From contig JBGVCH010000067.1 of assembly GCA_045226335.1 (NCBI GenBank), forward strand, positions 1 through 8,354: 8,354 bases of DNA, given 5' to 3'. Positions within the stretch are counted from its first letter, which is position 1, and the number at the start of each line of letters is the position of its first letter. Below, in pieces: positions 6,535 through 8,354 of this stretch. This DNA is from RUG11272 sp045226335 (GTDB lineage Bacteria; Bacillota; Clostridia; Christensenellales; Aristaeellaceae). The notes below the pieces were generated by a model. That model saw only the letters and a list, made by a program, of their open reading frames with translations, had not been told where the DNA came from and made no database searches. The position numbers were made by a program, and so were the translations under genes.

Positions 6535-7476
6535 TCAGCCGAAGAGACGCTGGCCCCAGCGGGCGGTCCGGCTCTGCATCCGCCAGCCGCCCCTTTGGAC
6601 GCGGCGGATCCGCCGGAGTTTGGGCAGCCCCCGGGTGGCCAGGTAGGCCTCGCAGTCCTCCCGGGCCCGGTGCGGCAACTCCTCCCCGTAGGCGTCCAGA
6701 AACACCTGCGTCTGGTCATAGGTGAGGGCGATGCGGTTTTTCGCTTCCCCGTGGTGAAACAGGGCCGTCATCCCGCGCCTGACCAGCCCGCGGCGGGAGG
6801 CTCCGACGGCGTTGTCCCCGTGCTGGCGGTAGTTCACCAGGGGAGCGTCCACATAGCCGATGGCGCCGAAGGCCGCGGCGGTCTGGGCCAGGAACCAGTC
6901 GTGCATGAAGATCTTCTCCGGGTCCGCGTGGGCGGCGGCCAGGCGGTACAGCGCCCGGTTCATCAGCACCGTGCAGCCGGTGACGTTGTTTTGCACCAGC
7001 AGGGGCCGCAGGCTCCGGACGGCGGGGTCCCAGCCCTGCAGGTCCATGAGGCTGTCGTGGATCACGCGGCCCTCCGCGTCGGTCACGGCGCAGTCGCTGT
7101 GGACCAGCAGGGGGGTGCCCGGGCCGACCTGTGCCTCCAGCCTCTCCATCTCGGTCCGGCACCAGCTGAGGCGGACCCGGGACCACACGTCGTCCTGGTC
7201 GCACAGAGCGGCGTAGGGGGCGTCCGCCTGCCGCATGAGGCAGAGGAAATTCCCTTTCGCTCCCTTTTTTTCGCCTCTTGTTTCGTCTTTCAGCAGATGA
7301 AAGCGCTTGTCTTCACCGGTGACGGCCTTCAGCAGGGCCGCGGAGCCGTCTGAGGAGCCGTCGTCCCGCATCAGCACCGTGAAATCCGGGTCATCCTGGC
7401 CCCGCAGGCTATCCAGCAGCGCCGGCAGATAGCGCGCGCCGTTGTACACCGCCAGCAGTACCGCGATGGTTTTCAC
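6535..7476 (-). CDS. GT2-family glycosyltransferase, rhamnosyltransferase-like
   Basis: Starting at GTG 7476 the protein has 313 residues. It has a GT-A nucleotide-sugar-binding fold: an opening strand VLLAVYNGARYL at 6-17, RDDGSSDGS at 37-45 (nucleotide contact), the metal-binding CDQDDVW at 92-98, NNVTGCTVLMNR at 163-174 (acceptor region) and MHDWF at 191-195 (probable catalytic segment). It transfers a sugar from a nucleotide donor to a growing glycan on the cytosolic face; the motif set is closest to rhamnosyltransferases of streptococcal-type wall polysaccharides, but the donor is not proven. The C-terminus is strongly basic (LRRIRRVQRGGWR), consistent with membrane association. GTG 7476 is chosen because it overlaps the upstream stop as GTGA and follows GGGGGTGGA at 7481-7489; GTGs at 7479, 7485 and 7491 are alternatives, adding up to five residues. 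It is coupled to the preceding glycosyltransferase gene. An A7 tract at 7265-7271 lies in the coding sequence. Confidence 0.9.
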   Translation of the reverse strand: MKTIAVLLAVYNGARYLPALLDSLRGQDDPDFTVLMRDDGSSDGSAALLKAVTGEDKRFHLLKDETRGEKKGAKGNFLCLMRQADAPYAALCDQDDVWSRVRLSWCRTEMERLEAQVGPGTPLLVHSDCAVTDAEGRVIHDSLMDLQGWDPAVRSLRPLLVQNNVTGCTVLMNRALYRLAAAHADPEKIFMHDWFLAQTAAAFGAIGYVDAPLVNYRQHGDNAVGASRRGLVRRGMTALFHHGEAKNRIALTYDQTQVFLDAYGEELPHRAREDCEAYLATRGLPKLRRIRRVQRGGWRMQSRTARWGQRLFG

Positions 7477-8354
7477 CACTTCCACCCCCACTTATGGAAA
7501 AACTTGACGGTGGACACGGCGTGGGTGAAGGCGGCCTTCAGGCTGTGGCTGGAATCCCTGCGCCAGGCGTGGGTGATGTGCATGTCCGGGTGATAGACCA
7601 CCTTGCCGTACTTCAGGGCGGTGAGGGACAGGTCGCTGTCCTCGTGGTAGAGGAAGTAGCGCTTGTCAAAGCCCTTCATGCGGTAGAAGATGTGGGTGCG
7701 GATCATCATGAAGCAGCCGGAGGCAAACTGCACCTCGGTGGGTTCGGCCGGGAGGATGTCCGCCAGGGTGTATTCGTCCCGCCAGGCCCGCAGGTGCTTG
7801 GCCCGGGCCTCGAGGCGGGCGGCGCGGCGGCTGAGACGGCTCTGGCGGAACTCCAGGCGGTTGGCGTGGAGCAGGGAGCGAAGGCCGCCCTTCTCCTTGT
7901 TCTCCTTCCAGGAGGCCACGGCGTCTTTCTCCGCGGTTTCGGCTTCCTTTGCGGCGGCTTCCGCCCGGGCCATCACCCGGTCTCCCCGCCGGGCGCGCCG
8001 TCCCCCCAGGAGATAGCGCACGCTGGGCCGCCGCCGGGGCAGGAACTGCTCGGTGCCGTCGGTGTTGAACACCCGGGGCGAGAGGATCACGATGTCGTCG
8101 TGGGCGTCCATGAAAGCGGCCATCCGCTCGATCAGGTCCGGGTCAAAGGTGACGTCCGGGTTGCAGATCACATGGTATTTTGATTTCAGCTTGTTCAGGA
8201 CGGCGTTGTTTCCCTGGCCGTAGCCCACGTTCTTTTTCATGGCGACGATCTCCGCGGCCGGGTCCTGCAGCTTGACCCGGGAGGCGGTGGTTTCGGCGGG
8301 GGAGTTGTCCACGATGAAGAGGGTCACGGGCACGGTGGCGTCCTGGAAGCAGCG
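7473..8354 (-). CDS. GT2-family glycosyltransferase, rhamnosyltransferase-like, 5' end missing
   Basis: The frame is open to the right edge, so the true start lies outside; a GTG at 8333 is internal, because the codons before it (RCFQDAT then VPVTLFIVDNS) continue the family's first strand. Residues below count from that GTG. Motifs: VDNS at 8-11, KNVGYGQGNN at 34-43, the metal-binding CNPDVTFDPD at 57-66, FASGCFMMIR at 203-212 and FLYHEDSDLSLTALKYG at 227-243, which holds the probable catalytic ED. The order and the ending VKFFHKWGWKW match WbbL-like rhamnosyltransferases that extend cell-wall or capsular polysaccharide on the cytosolic face. Odd: between RRRPSVRYLLGGR and WRDEYTLAD lies a long charged Ala/Arg/Glu/Lys helix region (about 113-182), much longer than I expect in the family. 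The TGA overlaps the next gene's GTG by four bases. Confidence 0.88.
   Translation of the reverse strand, partial: RCFQDATVPVTLFIVDNSPAETTASRVKLQDPAAEIVAMKKNVGYGQGNNAVLNKLKSKYHVICNPDVTFDPDLIERMAAFMDAHDDIVILSPRVFNTDGTEQFLPRRRPSVRYLLGGRRARRGDRVMARAEAAAKEAETAEKDAVASWKENKEKGGLRSLLHANRLEFRQSRLSRRAARLEARAKHLRAWRDEYTLADILPAEPTEVQFASGCFMMIRTHIFYRMKGFDKRYFLYHEDSDLSLTALKYGKVVYHPDMHITHAWRRDSSHSLKAAFTHAVSTVKFFHKWGWKW

Noticed and set aside
6595..7353. Open frames on the + strand within the glycosyltransferase region (also 7494-8183)
   Set aside because: They are antisense in reverse register to the real GT2 genes, with no ribosome sites and no recognisable domains.
1..8354. CRISPR arrays, tRNA or rRNA genes, insertion sequences, phage genes
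   Set aside because: I saw no regularly spaced repeats, cloverleaf sequences, transposase motifs or terminal inverted repeats; coding genes and short gaps account for nearly all of the window.

Overview
The window is GC-rich bacterial DNA with strong AAGGAGG-type ribosome binding sites, short intergenic gaps, a CUT1-type sugar ABC transporter and Gram-positive-style cell-wall glycosyltransferases. I infer a high-GC member of the Bacillota (Clostridia, gut-type lineages), but no marker gene fixes the taxonomy.

Layout. The left 3.6 kb is read on the + strand: the last 99 codons of an extracellular sugar-binding protein, a 10-bp hairpin followed by T4, a second hairpin, a MalF-type permease (481-1476) and, directly abutting it, a very large MalG-type permease (1477-3597). 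Two hairpin terminators follow (3620-3646 and 3653-3697). The second has an A-tract and a T-tract on its two sides, so it can serve both converging operons.

The right 4.6 kb is read on the - strand as a tight five-gene run (gaps of -4, 32, 33 and 27 bp) entering from beyond the right edge: a GT2 glycosyltransferase lacking its 5' end, a second GT2 glycosyltransferase, a six-pass membrane protein of unknown function, a secreted cyclophilin with an extra C-terminal domain, and an M42-type metallo-aminopeptidase.

How the genes work together. The + strand genes make an oligosaccharide importer lacking only its ATPase, which in CUT1 systems is often a shared MsmK/MsiK-type protein encoded elsewhere. 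The - strand glycosyltransferases resemble rhamnosyltransferase-like enzymes of cell-wall or capsular polysaccharide synthesis. The cyclophilin would act outside the membrane and the peptidase in the cytosol.

The most unusual object is the 706-residue MalG-type permease. Its normal 270-residue permease domain is preceded by about 430 residues comprising one N-terminal membrane helix, a roughly 240-residue charged, helical, predicted extracytoplasmic domain, and five more membrane helices. The helix count keeps the permease domain in its normal orientation, so this looks like a designed extra module rather than a sequencing fusion. Secondary points of interest are a long charged helical insertion in one glycosyltransferase and the unrecognised cysteine-containing C-terminal domain of the cyclophilin.
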